64,000 nt of DNA from Hirschia sp. (GTDB lineage Bacteria; Pseudomonadota; Alphaproteobacteria; Caulobacterales; Hyphomonadaceae): NCBI GenBank assembly GCA_002709235.1, contig PAQI01000024.1:207581-271580 (forward strand). Direction: 5' to 3'. The position numbers and the translations under genes were made by a program. Positions 18,009 to 27,199 of this stretch are shown in pieces. Each line of letters opens with the position of its first letter. Position 1 is the stretch's first letter. The notes under the pieces were generated by a model. It was not told the DNA's origin and ran no database searches. It saw only the letters and a program-made list of their open reading frames with translations.

Positions 18009-19013
18009 CTAAACAGCTCGTCTGCTGATAGAATCGATGACCATTTTCAAGGCGGCTTCCGCAGGAGCGCCGCCCTGTTTACATGTCTTTTCGGCTGCGT
18101 AGAGCATAGTCAATGCGCGGCTTACCCTGGCAGGGTTCCAGGCTTTCAGCATCTTGTTGAACACTGGCTTTTCAGCATCAGACACGCGTGGCCGCAGAAA
18201 TCTTTCGCCAGCCAGCGCATCTAACACGCGCAATAATCTGAAGTGCAATGTCCGTAGAGCGCTAACAGCTGATCCGCCGGCCTCAAGAAATCGGTCAGTG
18301 GCATTGATGGCGTGTTTTACGTTGCCCGCAAGAGCGGCATCAGCAGCATCGTCAGCGCCAAGCTTTCGTTCGGTCGCGCAAACGATTTCTATATCGTGCA
18401 GATCAATGGGGCGGCCCAGATCCAATGCATAAAGCGCCAGCTTTTCCATCTCTGAATTTGCCAGGCGTCTGTCACCGGGAAGTTCTTCGATGAATGCTTC
18501 GAGCGCTTCGGGAGCGATCGGTATGTTCTGTGATTTGAGAAACTCCCCGACAATCTCGCCGAGCTTGCCTTCAGTGTCTGCTCTCATGAAGAGCGTGATC
18601 ACATGAGACGATGATTCCAGTGCAGCCTTGACCTTCGATTTGGCACCAAGATCTCCGGCAGTGATCAGCAGATAGTTCTCGATCGGCAGGCCTTGTTCAT
18701 CCACCGCCTTGAGAAATTCGGAGAGTGTCTTGGCGAGGCCGTCATTGCCAAGCGACACTCGAACCAGTTGTCGTCCACCAAATAATGGACGCGCAGTGAC
18801 TGCATCGCCCAACAGGGCAGGGTCACGTTTCACGTCTTCTTCCTGAAGGCGTATGTCGTCTATATTGTCGTCTTCAAGTTTCGACCAGCTGGCGGCGAGG
18901 TCTCTGGCAGCATCGACGGCGACACCGGGATCGTCACTATAGATGAATCCGATCCGGTATCTGGGATCCGGCTTTCTGCAAAAAGAGAGCGCCTTGTCAC
19001 CTTGCAGCTTCAA
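18009..19013 (-). CDS. holA: DNA polymerase III delta subunit HolA
   Basis: A 334-residue clamp-loader delta subunit, which opens the beta sliding clamp. The N-terminal segments YRIGFIYSDDPGVAVDAARDL and RPLFGGRQLVRV, followed by helical domains II and III, fit HolA; as usual for delta, the Walker A is degenerate. The ATG overlaps the lptE stop by four bases. The lptE-holA pairing downstream of leuS is standard in proteobacteria. Confidence 0.92.
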   Translation of the reverse strand: MKLQGDKALSFCRKPDPRYRIGFIYSDDPGVAVDAARDLAASWSKLEDDNIDDIRLQEEDVKRDPALLGDAVTARPLFGGRQLVRVSLGNDGLAKTLSEFLKAVDEQGLPIENYLLITAGDLGAKSKVKAALESSSHVITLFMRADTEGKLGEIVGEFLKSQNIPIAPEALEAFIEELPGDRRLANSEMEKLALYALDLGRPIDLHDIEIVCATERKLGADDAADAALAGNVKHAINATDRFLEAGGSAVSALRTLHFRLLRVLDALAGERFLRPRVSDAEKPVFNKMLKAWNPARVSRALTMLYAAEKTCKQGGAPAEAALKMVIDSISRRAV

Positions 19014-19498
19014 TCGGTTTGTTCCGCTGTCTGAGAAAGGTCGAGTATCAGCTGTTCTCGAATGCGTCGCGCCACAGTCCGGCCAACACGCTCACGAGCG
19101 TCAGTCTGTAATGCGATGTCACCATAAGAGGAGGTGGTTGAATCGAAATTGGCGGCAGCATAGGTCGTGCCTTTGGCCAGCAATTCGCCATCGGCTGAAT
19201 ACAATCTGTATTTGGCTTCCACATCATAGGAACTACGGGACACACCATCATCCGGCTTGAGGGGCAGTCGCGTTAGCTTTTCGTCAAGAGAAGTCTCAAG
19301 TCGTGCACCGGGTGCGACACCCGGTAGACCGGAGGAAAGAGAAAGCGCCAGCTCCTGACGTACCCTGTGCCCGGTGCGCCCATCGATCTGAGATACCGAT
19401 ATCGGGCCAGAACCGTCTGTTGCATTTCCATAAACAGGGCGAAGTCCGCATGATGTTGCAAAGATTGCCGAAATTACGGTCAGAATAAAAAGTCTCAT
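19010..19498 (-). CDS. lptE: LPS-assembly lipoprotein LptE
   Basis: A 162-residue outer-membrane lipoprotein; LptE plugs the LptD barrel during lipopolysaccharide insertion. The signal peptide ends in FATSC (Cys17), and the mature start CGLRPVYG is typical of alphaproteobacterial LptE. I use the ATG at 19498; the preceding codon is TTG and could be read as a start only at the cost of a weak initiator. The ATG overlaps the leuS stop by one base (TGATG), so leuS-lptE-holA form a coupled unit. Confidence 0.9.
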   Translation of the reverse strand: MRLFILTVISAIFATSCGLRPVYGNATDGSGPISVSQIDGRTGHRVRQELALSLSSGLPGVAPGARLETSLDEKLTRLPLKPDDGVSRSSYDVEAKYRLYSADGELLAKGTTYAAANFDSTTSSYGDIALQTDARERVGRTVARRIREQLILDLSQTAEQTD

Positions 19499-22080
19499 CA
19501 ACCCACCACGATGTTTACGATGCGTCCGGGCACCACAATTATCTTACGCACAGTCTTGTCGCTGGTAAAACGCTGAACATCAGTATCAGCCAGGGCGATT
19601 GCCTCGATATCATCTTTTGTGGCATCGGCAGAGACAGTGATATCCGAGCGCTTTTTGCCATTGACCTGAACGGGGAGGGTGATGGTGTCCGAGACAAGCA
19701 TCTCAGGATCAGCCACTGGCCAGTTCGCTTCGATGACAAGGCCATCACCGCCTGTTGCTTCCCAGCATTCCTCCGCAACATGCGGTGCGAAGGGTGCGAC
19801 GAGTTGAGCAAGTGTCCGAATTCCAAAACGACGCGCCGTCATCATTCCTGGCGCTTTGGATTGCTCAGCTTTTTTCAGAGCATTCGATAGCTCATGGATC
19901 TGGGCGACGGACGTATTGAACCTGAATTCATCGATCCCACGCGTCACACCATCCACTGTCTTGTGAATCTGACGGACCAGTTCGAGTGCATCGCCCTCGG
20001 ATGGGGACCCGTCATCATTATCTGGTGCGGCATCGGCCAGAGACCACAGCTTTTGAACAAATCGCCACGCACCCTCAGCGCCCGATTGTGTCCATTCCAC
20101 ATCACGCTCTGGCGGACTGTCGGAGAGCATGAACCAGCGCGCAACATCGGCACCATAATCCTTGATGATCTGTGTCGGATCGACCGTGTTCTTCTTGGAT
20201 TTCGACATCTTCTCGATCGCGCCAACCTTGACTGGCTTGCCAGTCGCGATCTCGACCCATGATCCATCACGCTGTTCAACGTCCTCGGGTGACAGCCATG
20301 CGCCGCTTTCGGATTTGAAGGTTTCGTGTGTGACCATGCCTTGCGTGAACAAGCCGGCAAAGGGTTCACCGGATGGCAGGTCGATCAGGCCACACGCCTG
20401 CATCGCGCGAGTAAAGAACCTTGAATAGAGCAGATGCAGGACGGCATGTTCAACGCCGCCAATATACTGGTCTACCGGCAACCAGTACCGTGCATCATTC
20501 AGATCTACAGGCGCGTTTGTCTGGGTGTTGCAGAACCTTGCGAAATACCACGAAGAATCAACGAATGTGTCCAGCGTGTCGGTCTCACGCGTGGCATCGC
20601 CCCCACAGGTCGGGCAGGTTGTGAATTTCCAGGTCGGGTGCCTGTCCAGCGGATTACCGGGTTTGGAAAAATCCGGGTCATCGGGGAGTGTTACCGGCAA
20701 CTGATCCTCCGGCACCGGTACGACGCCGCATTTATCACATCTCACAACGGGGATAGGACATCCCCAATAGCGCTGTCTTGATACACCCCAGTCACGCAGG
20801 CGATAGGTCGTCGAGGCATCACCCAGATTGAGCTCAACCAGTCTGGCAATGGCTGCATCAATGGCGTCTGTCGTCGACATGCCATCCAGGAAACCTGAAT
20901 TATAAATCGTGCCGGGGCCGGTATAGGCTTCATCCGTGATTACATGATCCTCGGCGTTCTTGCCGGGTGGCAAAACAACCGGCTTGACGGGGAGGTCATA
21001 TTTGCGAGCAAAATCAAGGTCACGCTGGTCGCCAGCCGGCGATCCGAACACTGCGCCAGAGCCATAGGTCGACAAGACGAAGTTAGCTGCCCAGACAGGT
21101 ATTTCCCATGTCGGATCAAATGGGTGGGTGACTTTGAGGCCAAGATCAACACCCAGTTTCGGTGCTTTTTCAATGGCCTCTTCAGATGTTCCGATCCGTG
21201 CTGCTTCCGCAATAAAATCAGCAATGGCCGGATTGTCCTTTGCCAGCTCGCGCGTGATTTCATGATCAGGTGCAAGCGCGATGAAACTGGCACCGAACAA
21301 GGTATCAGGGCGGGTCGTGAAGACCTCAATTCCTTTTTCGAACCCACTGGGCGCATTCGATTTGAAGGGCCAGTGAAAAGTGGCCCCCTTCGACTTGCCG
21401 ATCCAGTTGGCCTGCATGATGCGGACCTTGTCTGGCCAGCGATCCAGCGTGTTCAACCCTTCCAGTAGCTCGTCTGCAAACTGCGTGATCCTGAAGAACC
21501 ATTGCTCCAGCTCGCGCTGCTCGACCACTGCACCGGAACGCCAGCCCTTGCCATCAATCACCTGTTCATTGGCGAGCACAGTGTGATCGACCGGATCCCA
21601 GTTCACCTTGGATTTCTTTCGGAACACCAAGCCATTGCGTAACATGGACAGAAAGATCTTCTGCTGCAGACCATAATAATCCGGCTCGCAGGTCGCCAGC
21701 TCCCGGTCCCAATCGAGCGACAGGCCGAGAGGTTCGAACTGCGCGCGCATGGATTCAATGTTTTCACGTGTCCAGCGACCCGGATGCTCACCACGTTCCA
21801 TGGCGGCATTCTCGGCAGGCATCCCGAAAGCATCCCAACCCATTGGATGCAATACATTATAACCCTTGGCCTTGTGGTAACGCGCCACAACATCGCCCAT
21901 CGCATAATTGCGGACATGGCCCATATGCAGACGGCCCGAAGGGTAGGGGAACATCTCCAGGACATAGGCCTTGGGAGCGTCACCCGCTTCTTGAGGTGAC
22001 TTGGTCTTGAATACACCGCTCTCAGCCCAACGGGCCTGCCATTTGGGTTCAACTTCCTGGGCGTTGTAACGCGTGGCCAT
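19498..22080 (-). CDS. leuS: Leucyl-tRNA synthetase LeuS
   Basis: An 860-residue class Ia synthetase. The HIGH motif appears as HMGH in [13 protein letters not shown], and KMSKS in [13 protein letters not shown]. The inserted CP1 editing domain is full length ([19 protein letters not shown]). A zinc-ribbon-like CDKCGVVP with CPTCGG is present. I chose ATG 22080 ([14 protein letters not shown]), which has AGGGA about seven bases upstream; an eight-residue longer reading is not family-like. Confidence 0.96.
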   Translation of the reverse strand: MATRYNAQEVEPKWQARWAESGVFKTKSPQEAGDAPKAYVLEMFPYPSGRLHMGHVRNYAMGDVVARYHKAKGYNVLHPMGWDAFGMPAENAAMERGEHPGRWTRENIESMRAQFEPLGLSLDWDRELATCEPDYYGLQQKIFLSMLRNGLVFRKKSKVNWDPVDHTVLANEQVIDGKGWRSGAVVEQRELEQWFFRITQFADELLEGLNTLDRWPDKVRIMQANWIGKSKGATFHWPFKSNAPSGFEKGIEVFTTRPDTLFGASFIALAPDHEITRELAKDNPAIADFIAEAARIGTSEEAIEKAPKLGVDLGLKVTHPFDPTWEIPVWAANFVLSTYGSGAVFGSPAGDQRDLDFARKYDLPVKPVVLPPGKNAEDHVITDEAYTGPGTIYNSGFLDGMSTTDAIDAAIARLVELNLGDASTTYRLRDWGVSRQRYWGCPIPVVRCDKCGVVPVPEDQLPVTLPDDPDFSKPGNPLDRHPTWKFTTCPTCGGDATRETDTLDTFVDSSWYFARFCNTQTNAPVDLNDARYWLPVDQYIGGVEHAVLHLLYSRFFTRAMQACGLIDLPSGEPFAGLFTQGMVTHETFKSESGAWLSPEDVEQRDGSWVEIATGKPVKVGAIEKMSKSKKNTVDPTQIIKDYGADVARWFMLSDSPPERDVEWTQSGAEGAWRFVQKLWSLADAAPDNDDGSPSEGDALELVRQIHKTVDGVTRGIDEFRFNTSVAQIHELSNALKKAEQSKAPGMMTARRFGIRTLAQLVAPFAPHVAEECWEATGGDGLVIEANWPVADPEMLVSDTITLPVQVNGKKRSDITVSADATKDDIEAIALADTDVQRFTSDKTVRKIIVVPGRIVNIVVG

Positions 22081-22187
22081 GATATTCCCTGTCAACAGAC
22101 GCATTCAATGGCGCGTCGGTCAGTCTATTGAGTATTTAAGAGTCGCCCCTGTTCTGACGCAGCAGGAAACACAGGGGAAGTGGGCTG

Positions 22188-22613
22188 TTAGTCCAAAGCT
22201 GCCAGGCGAAGCTGGCGGGCACGTGTGAGGATGGCATTTTCAATTGCTATGCCCGTGTCAGGCGTGGTCGCGGCGGTAGCCCAGCCATTCTCGGTCAGCG
22301 CTTCGCGCGAAACGGCCACAGAAACACCATCTGCTCTCAGACGCTGGTCAAGAATATAGACGGTCAGCTTGAAGCGTTCATCAGGCTTTTCAGGATTGGA
22401 AAACCATTCTGTATTGATCACACCGCCCCAGGGGTCAGCTGAAGCCAGCGGCATGAAGCTCACCGTATCCAGAGCCGCACGCCACAGATATCCGTTGACG
22501 CCAATACCCTCCTGAAGGTCCGCTTTCGCTGTCGAGCCCTTGTTGGAAGAACATGCAGTCGCGCCGAATACGGCAATGCCGGTCGCCAGTGCGATGAGAA
22601 TGCGTGAGGCCAT
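22188..22613 (-). CDS. DUF3576 family lipoprotein
   Basis: A 141-residue protein of the alphaproteobacterial DUF3576 family, function unknown. A signal peptide ending FGATAC (Cys21) makes it a likely lipoprotein, though the residue at -3 is not the usual leucine. The conserved core WRAALDTVSFMPLASADPWGG is present, as is a C-terminal IENAILTRARQLRLAALD. It lies directly upstream of leuS-lptE-holA, 107 bases before the leuS ATG, a common neighbour. A link to outer-membrane assembly is guilt by association only. Confidence 0.85.
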   Translation of the reverse strand: MASRILIALATGIAVFGATACSSNKGSTAKADLQEGIGVNGYLWRAALDTVSFMPLASADPWGGVINTEWFSNPEKPDERFKLTVYILDQRLRADGVSVAVSREALTENGWATAATTPDTGIAIENAILTRARQLRLAALD

Positions 22614-22679
22614 GTGCCATTTACTCCGTGAACCATGCGCATCCTCGCGCATTACCAGATCTTTCATTAGCGGTGTGCG

Positions 22680-22743
22680 TATATCACATGCAAGGCTTGT
22701 CCAGCGCGATATACAGGCCGCAACCTATATCAGCCTAGATATA
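22680..22743 (+). promoter_or_regulatory. Four TATATC/GATATA motifs upstream of the porin
   Basis: TATATC (22680-22685), GATATA (22708-22713), TATATC (22726-22731) and GATATA (22738-22743) alternate in orientation just before the porin start, forming two inverted pairs. They may be a regulator operator or simply AT-rich promoter elements. No clear -35 and -10 pair could be fixed. Confidence 0.35.
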
Positions 22744-22763
22744 CACCCAAGAGGAGCGGGTCC

Positions 22764-23924
22764 ATGAGAAAGAGCTTACTTCTCGCAGTTGTTGGCGCAT
22801 CCTTGAGCGCAACAAGCCAGGCAGAGGAGATGAGTCTTGACTATGAGGCGACCATTATAGGTGCGGCTCTGGATGATCAGGGCCAGGCAGAAGCAGAAAG
22901 CTTTCTGTATGATCTGATGCTGGGCATCGAAAATGATCATCTCTTCGATAATGGTCTTGAACTGGGTTTCAGATTGGGAGGTCGCGTGCAGCAGGATCAC
23001 GCGCAACGTCCTGGTTTTGCCGGCAATTTTCAGTCTTCAGACACGGATCAGGCGGTGGTGGGTGTCAGAAGCCCGACCACCGGGATTGCCTATGCTGATG
23101 CGCCGCTTGACGAAGGGGTCCGCGCCAGACTCGAACAGGCATATATCTATCTGGATGGCGGCTGGGGAGAAGTCAGTGTCGGCCGGGATGTCGGCGTGGC
23201 TTCGCGTCTGGATGCGCGCCCTCCAACCTTGCTGGAATCATATCACGGGGGCACATCCCGGCTTGATCCGAGCGGAATCGCCTTTGTAAGGGCACGTAAT
23301 GACCCGACGGGGCCATCCGCAAAGATTTCCTATTTGTCACCACGCTGGCTGGGTGTGCGCCTTGGCGCCAGCTTCACCCCACAGGCTGATGCCGACAGTG
23401 TGGACTTTGATCCTGACACGTCTGTTTCTGGAGTGAACACAGCAGATCTGGAGAATGTCCTTGAATTTGCTGCGTCCTTCTCACGCAAGTTCGGACAGGC
23501 TGATCTTGACCTTCGGATCGGACTGAATGGCGCAACAGGCCAAAGCGGATCAAACTTTGCCACCTTCAGGGATTATGAGGCATTCGGCGCCGGAATCGAG
23601 ATCGAAAAAGGTGCATGGCAATATGGCGTTCGATACCTGTCATCCAACAATGCGGTTGAATCAGGAGATTATACCGCAACCGAGATGTCTGTTGTCCGCC
23701 AGTTCGGGGATTGGCGTATAGGGGCCGAATATGGTGTCGCCGAGGATGAATTCCTGAACATGGAAGGATCCAGCTGGCTTGTCGGAATTCACAAAAACAT
23801 CACTGACCAATTTGCAATCGGTCTGGCATATACTGACAGCGATCTTGATATAAACAATTCCAATATGCCGGAAGGCAGCGCGGCAAAAGGCGTGATTCTG
23901 GAACTGACTGTGAGAAATAAGTGA
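22764..23924 (+). CDS. Outer-membrane porin
   Basis: A 386-residue porin of the general alphaproteobacterial type. A signal peptide (cleavage near SQA-EE, residue 20) precedes a sequence of alternating strands such as LEQAYIYLDGGWGEVSVGRDVG and WQYGVRYLSSNN. The segment EVSVGRD is the classic porin motif at the start of the constriction loop. The protein ends in RNK, not the usual aromatic residue for BAM recognition, which is unusual. RBS AAGAGGAG precedes the ATG. Solute specificity cannot be told. Confidence 0.88.
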   Translation: MRKSLLLAVVGASLSATSQAEEMSLDYEATIIGAALDDQGQAEAESFLYDLMLGIENDHLFDNGLELGFRLGGRVQQDHAQRPGFAGNFQSSDTDQAVVGVRSPTTGIAYADAPLDEGVRARLEQAYIYLDGGWGEVSVGRDVGVASRLDARPPTLLESYHGGTSRLDPSGIAFVRARNDPTGPSAKISYLSPRWLGVRLGASFTPQADADSVDFDPDTSVSGVNTADLENVLEFAASFSRKFGQADLDLRIGLNGATGQSGSNFATFRDYEAFGAGIEIEKGAWQYGVRYLSSNNAVESGDYTATEMSVVRQFGDWRIGAEYGVAEDEFLNMEGSSWLVGIHKNITDQFAIGLAYTDSDLDINNSNMPEGSAAKGVILELTVRNK

Positions 23925-23975
23925 CAGCTGACGACCAATATCAGCCAGATCCGCCTGAATAGGGTTTGTTAAGCA

Positions 23976-24005
23976 TTGACCGGGCAGGATGAGCTTGGCG
24001 ATACT
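23976..24005 (+). promoter_or_regulatory. Candidate promoter for the NtrZ-like gene
   Basis: TTGACC (23976-23981) and GATACT (24000-24005) with 18 bases between, 26 bases before the ATG at 24031. Confidence 0.4.
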
Positions 24006-24030
24006 CGATTTTAGAATTATGGGGGATACT

Positions 24031-24495
24031 ATGAAACGCTTAGGAACAAGCCTTGTGCTGGCCGCGCTCTTTTGCGCCCCTGCTTTGGCGGATGACACAA
24101 CGGAAAAAGAAAGCGCAGTCGAAAGCAGCGTTTTCACGGTTCAGGGTCTGAATGATTCAGATTTGAACTGGTACCGTGGCTATGCATCCAAGATTTCCGA
24201 CACAAGCGATAGTTTCACCCTGACTGCCCCAGTGGAAACAGATAATTTCGGTGTGACCTGGAAAGGGTCGGGCCGTTGGGGTCTGACACTGGATGTGACG
24301 CGCCGTTCCGAAAGCCCGGTTCCGGTTCTTCCTCAGGAAGAAATCGACGCTGGTGCCTATTTCCAGGTAACGCCGCGCCTACGCCTGGGTGGCGGCATTC
24401 GCTTTCGCGGCGATGATGTGACCAGTGCAAACCGCTGGGCCGAAACCGATGATCGTGAAACCGACGTTCGTATCGAGTCGGCATTCTCCTTCTAG
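24031..24495 (+). CDS. NtrZ-like periplasmic protein
   Basis: A 154-residue protein with a signal peptide (MKRLGTSLVLAALFCAPALA). The mature part is beta-rich: GWGLTLDV-like strands, a VTPRLRLGGGIRFR segment, and a terminus ending in phenylalanine (ESAFSF). This resembles the NtrZ family, found in Caulobacter relatives as a periplasmic inhibitor of the NtrY kinase; I assign it from memory of the family pattern, so treat it as tentative. It could instead be a small outer-membrane barrel. GGGGGAT is a strong RBS for ATG 24031. No ntrYX is in this window. Confidence 0.6.
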   Translation: MKRLGTSLVLAALFCAPALADDTTEKESAVESSVFTVQGLNDSDLNWYRGYASKISDTSDSFTLTAPVETDNFGVTWKGSGRWGLTLDVTRRSESPVPVLPQEEIDAGAYFQVTPRLRLGGGIRFRGDDVTSANRWAETDDRETDVRIESAFSF

Positions 24496-24517
24496 GCTCA
24501 CTGTCCGGCCTGTCTGG

Positions 24518-25132
24518 TCAATTCTCGAATATATCCGCAATGGCTTCAACGCCGGCGAATGCGCTATAGCGGCTGACACTCTGCACATTTAATGCGTTGA
24601 TCCCACCAAGTGCGATCAGTGATTGTCGCGTGGTCTTGTTGAGCAGAGCATAACGCCGCAAACCCATTGCAGTCGGTGCGCTGTGGCTTTTGCTTCTGAA
24701 TACAGATGAGACAAATACAGCATCCATACACATTCGGGCAGTCTGAGCGATTTGCCGATGGCTGTGCGCACTGGTCGTCATCAGTCCATGTGGTCGATGG
24801 TGGCGTGCAACAGGCCAACTCCAGCGAGGCCAGTGTATGCCGTCCAGATCCAGCCGCAACATTTCAGGATCGTAGGACGCCAGAAGCAAAAGCTTTCGCT
24901 GAGCTGCTATTGCTTTCATCTGCATGGCGGTGTCCATGCGGTCAGCTGCACCAAAATGTCGATAGATCACCCCAAATCCACGCGGCAGGGTCCGCATGAT
25001 TTCAATCGGGTCCGGGGTCCGGTCCGGGTCGGTCAGGAACCAGGCCGGGGGAAGGGTGCCATGTCGTTGTGCGCATCGTACCGCCATCCGCATCTTGCGC
25101 TTCTGCGTCAAACGCGTTTCAACGCCTTTCAT
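24518..25132 (-). CDS. Degenerate thiamine-phosphate synthase (ThiE/TenI-like) protein
   Basis: A 204-residue TIM-barrel protein of the ThiE superfamily: FLTDPDRTPDPIEIM near the N-terminus, AHSHRQIAQ (the GxSxH region), and the phosphate-binding ALGGINALN at the end. However the DDR/NDR motif that binds Mg-pyrophosphate in true ThiE is replaced by LLASYDPEM, and GVHL by GIHWP. This argues against ordinary TMP synthesis. Its ATG (25130-25132) overlaps in opposite direction the earliest possible ATG of yggS, so the two genes are divergent with essentially no promoter space unless starts lie further in. Confidence 0.72.
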   Translation of the reverse strand: MKGVETRLTQKRKMRMAVRCAQRHGTLPPAWFLTDPDRTPDPIEIMRTLPRGFGVIYRHFGAADRMDTAMQMKAIAAQRKLLLLASYDPEMLRLDLDGIHWPRWSWPVARHHRPHGLMTTSAHSHRQIAQTARMCMDAVFVSSVFRSKSHSAPTAMGLRRYALLNKTTRQSLIALGGINALNVQSVSRYSAFAGVEAIADIFEN

Positions 25133-25151
25133 GACACATGCTCCTGAACCC

Positions 25152-25832
25152 ATGCACTCCGTTGAAGACGAGATCGCCCAGCGCCGCAAAGATGTCCTGG
25201 CGCGCATCGCCAAGGCTGCAAGCTCCGTAGGCCGCCAGGCCGGTGACATCACGCTGACTGCGGTCTCGAAGGTCCAGCCTGATGACCGTTTGAATGCCAT
25301 GCTTTCGGCGGGTCAACGAATATTCGGTGAAAACAGGGTGCAGGAGGCCCAGCAGCACTGGAGCGAACGCCGCGCACTCTATCCCGATCTGAAATTGCGT
25401 CTGATCGGGCCGTTGCAATCGAACAAGGCCGAAGATGCCGTGGCGCTGTTTGACGTCATCGAGACGGTGGACCGGCCCAAGATTGCACGCACGCTTGCAC
25501 AGGCCATGGAAAAGCTTGGCCGTAGCCCAGAGCTTCTGGTTCAGGTCAATACGGGCGAGGAACCTCAGAAATCGGGTATTGCGCCGCGTGAAGCCGACGC
25601 CTTCATTCAGGCCATCAGAACAGAGTTCGGGCTCTCGCCGGTCGGTGTGATGTGTATTCCGCCCGCCGATGAACCAGCCGGTCCACATTTCGCATTGCTG
25701 CGCAAGATCGCCGACCGCAATGGCCTCGCCCAGATATCGGCAGGCATGAGCAATGATTTTGAAACCGCAATCCGCTTTGGAGCAACTCATGTCCGGGTCG
25801 GAAGCGCGTTGTTCGGGGATCGTGTGAATTAG
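25152..25832 (+). CDS. yggS: PLP homeostasis protein YggS (PipY/YBL036C family)
   Basis: A 226-residue pyridoxal-phosphate-binding single-domain barrel. These proteins balance PLP and amino-acid pools. The lysine strand TLTAVSKVQP, GENRVQEAQ, HLIG-like LRLIGPLQSNKAED and the C-terminal ISAGMSNDFETAIRFGATHVRVGSALFG are all standard. I give the ATG at 25152 (MHSVEDEIAQRR); an ATG at 25131 adds seven residues but overlaps the divergent start. Convergent with the L,D-transpeptidase, five bases apart. Confidence 0.93.
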   Translation: MHSVEDEIAQRRKDVLARIAKAASSVGRQAGDITLTAVSKVQPDDRLNAMLSAGQRIFGENRVQEAQQHWSERRALYPDLKLRLIGPLQSNKAEDAVALFDVIETVDRPKIARTLAQAMEKLGRSPELLVQVNTGEEPQKSGIAPREADAFIQAIRTEFGLSPVGVMCIPPADEPAGPHFALLRKIADRNGLAQISAGMSNDFETAIRFGATHVRVGSALFGDRVN

Positions 25833-25837
25833 AGCCC

Positions 25838-26353
25838 TCAAGACGAGATCCTGACGATATCGCCAGCCTTAGCTTCTGCCAGCACGCGCAAAAGGTCGTC
25901 GCGGGCCAGCGCAACGCATCCCTCAGTGCCTTCATACTCGCCGCGCTTGAGGTGCATGAAGATCGCGCTTCCACGTCCGGGAATGGCTGGCGAATCATTA
26001 TGCCCCAGCACGATGATGAAGTCATAGACGTGATCTTCCCTCCATAATCGCTCACATGAATGAGGGAAGGGGAGCAGCACATGACGATTATAGGCTGAAC
26101 CTGCTTTTACGTCGTCACACCAGCCATCCATTGGGGTAAGTGGGGCTGATGGAATGTCTGTCTGGGGAACGGATTCTCGGTCAGGTCGGTAGAAAACAAA
26201 GCGGATGGGCCAGTCACCAAGCGGACTTTTATTATCTCCCTCGCGTTTTTTGTCGGCAGGAATGACACCCTGTTTTCCCAATGCACACCGGCAATTCCAG
26301 TCCGGCGTCTGAAAACGTCCATCTGACATTGCTTCAAAAATACGTGCACTCAT
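25838..26353 (-). CDS. L,D-transpeptidase-type (YkuD) protein
   Basis: A 171-residue single YkuD domain. The catalytic pattern is seen in IVLGHNDSP, SAIFMHLKRGEYEGTEGCVAL, with the H in FMHL and the nucleophilic Cys in EGCVAL. No signal peptide is visible, so it belongs to the cytoplasmic-looking YkuD subgroup (YafK/DUF-type) unless exported otherwise. YkuD enzymes make 3-3 crosslinks or attach proteins to peptidoglycan. A GTG nine bases upstream is a less likely start. Divergent from the CenR-like gene with a 109-base gap. Confidence 0.85.
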   Translation of the reverse strand: MSARIFEAMSDGRFQTPDWNCRCALGKQGVIPADKKREGDNKSPLGDWPIRFVFYRPDRESVPQTDIPSAPLTPMDGWCDDVKAGSAYNRHVLLPFPHSCERLWREDHVYDFIIVLGHNDSPAIPGRGSAIFMHLKRGEYEGTEGCVALARDDLLRVLAEAKAGDIVRISS

Positions 26354-26462
26354 GGCATTCACGCCTTTTGTCTGCCAAAAACTTATCTACTTATATGGCC
26401 ATAAGACATGATGTGTCCGGCGCGAAGCCCGGGGGCCGTCAAATTCAGGGGACGCCTTACAG

Positions 26463-27149
26463 ATGACCCAGTTCAAGAATGTGCTCATCATAGATGATGA
26501 TCAGGACCTGCGCGACGCACTGGTCGAACAATTCGAACGCCATGAAGGCTTCTCGATCGAAACAGCGCCAACTGCAATGGAAGGTGTGGCGAAGGCAGAA
26601 ACCGACAAGCCGGATCTCATCATTCTGGATGTAGAGCTGCCTGACATGGATGGGCGCGATGCCTGCAAGCTGATGCGTCGGCATGGAGTGCGCGCTCCCA
26701 TCATCATGCTTACAGGCCAGAACACGGATGCCGACACGATACTCGGCCTGGATGCCGGTGCGAATGATTATGTCGCCAAGCCGTTCAAGTTCTCGGTGCT
26801 TCTGGCGCGCGTAAGGGCCCATCTTCGGACCTTCGAACAAAGTGAAGATGCCACCTTCAGGATCGGACCTTATGAATTCAGGCCCTCTGCCAAGGTTCTC
26901 ATCGATGATGCCGAGAAGAAAACGCGCCTGACGGAAAAAGAGACCAATATTCTCAAATATCTCTATCGCGCAGCTGGCAAGCCGGTGTCGCGTGATGAGC
27001 TATTGTCCGAAGTCTGGGGCTATAATGCGAATGTAACGACACATACGCTGGAAACCCATATCTATCGTTTACGCCAGAAGATCGAACCAGACCCGGCGAA
27101 TGCACGTATTCTGCTCACTGAAACCGGCGGCTACCGACTTCAGAGCTAA
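26463..27149 (+). CDS. OmpR-family response regulator, CenR-like
   Basis: A 228-residue regulator with an N-terminal receiver (acidic DDD 11-13, phospho-accepting D56 in LIILDVELPD, K in YVAKPFKF) and a C-terminal winged helix (RLTEKETNILKYLYRAAGKPVSRDELLSEVWGY; split here only for reading). The shape and key phrases match CenR, the essential envelope regulator of Caulobacter and relatives; from memory of the family, moderately confident. No partner kinase is adjacent (CenK is elsewhere). Its setting between an L,D-transpeptidase and a peptidoglycan-binding gene pair suits an envelope role. Confidence 0.85.
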   Translation: MTQFKNVLIIDDDQDLRDALVEQFERHEGFSIETAPTAMEGVAKAETDKPDLIILDVELPDMDGRDACKLMRRHGVRAPIIMLTGQNTDADTILGLDAGANDYVAKPFKFSVLLARVRAHLRTFEQSEDATFRIGPYEFRPSAKVLIDDAEKKTRLTEKETNILKYLYRAAGKPVSRDELLSEVWGYNANVTTHTLETHIYRLRQKIEPDPANARILLTETGGYRLQS

Positions 27150-27169
27150 GCTTCCGCTTCTTCATCAAA

Positions 27170-27199
27170 CAGCAGCTCAGGTCGGCCTGACAGCTGCTG
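27170..27199. terminator. Hairpin at the convergent end of the regulator and repeat-protein genes
   Basis: Arms CAGCAGCT (27170-27177) and AGCTGCTG (27192-27199), with an inner CAGG/CCTG stem and a two-base bulge. It lies where two transcripts converge and covers the minus-strand stop codon. There is no T tract, so termination strength is uncertain. Confidence 0.4.

Noticed and set aside
18825-18840. parS-like CGTTTCACGTCTTC inside holA
   Set aside because: Right arm does not match; half-site only.
21752-21768. parS-like TGTTTTCACGTGTCC inside leuS
   Set aside because: Extra T in the left arm and mismatched right arm.
22146-22177. CCCCTGT/ACAGGGG inverted repeat between DUF3576 and leuS
   Set aside because: Loop of 18 bases and no T tract; could be chance.
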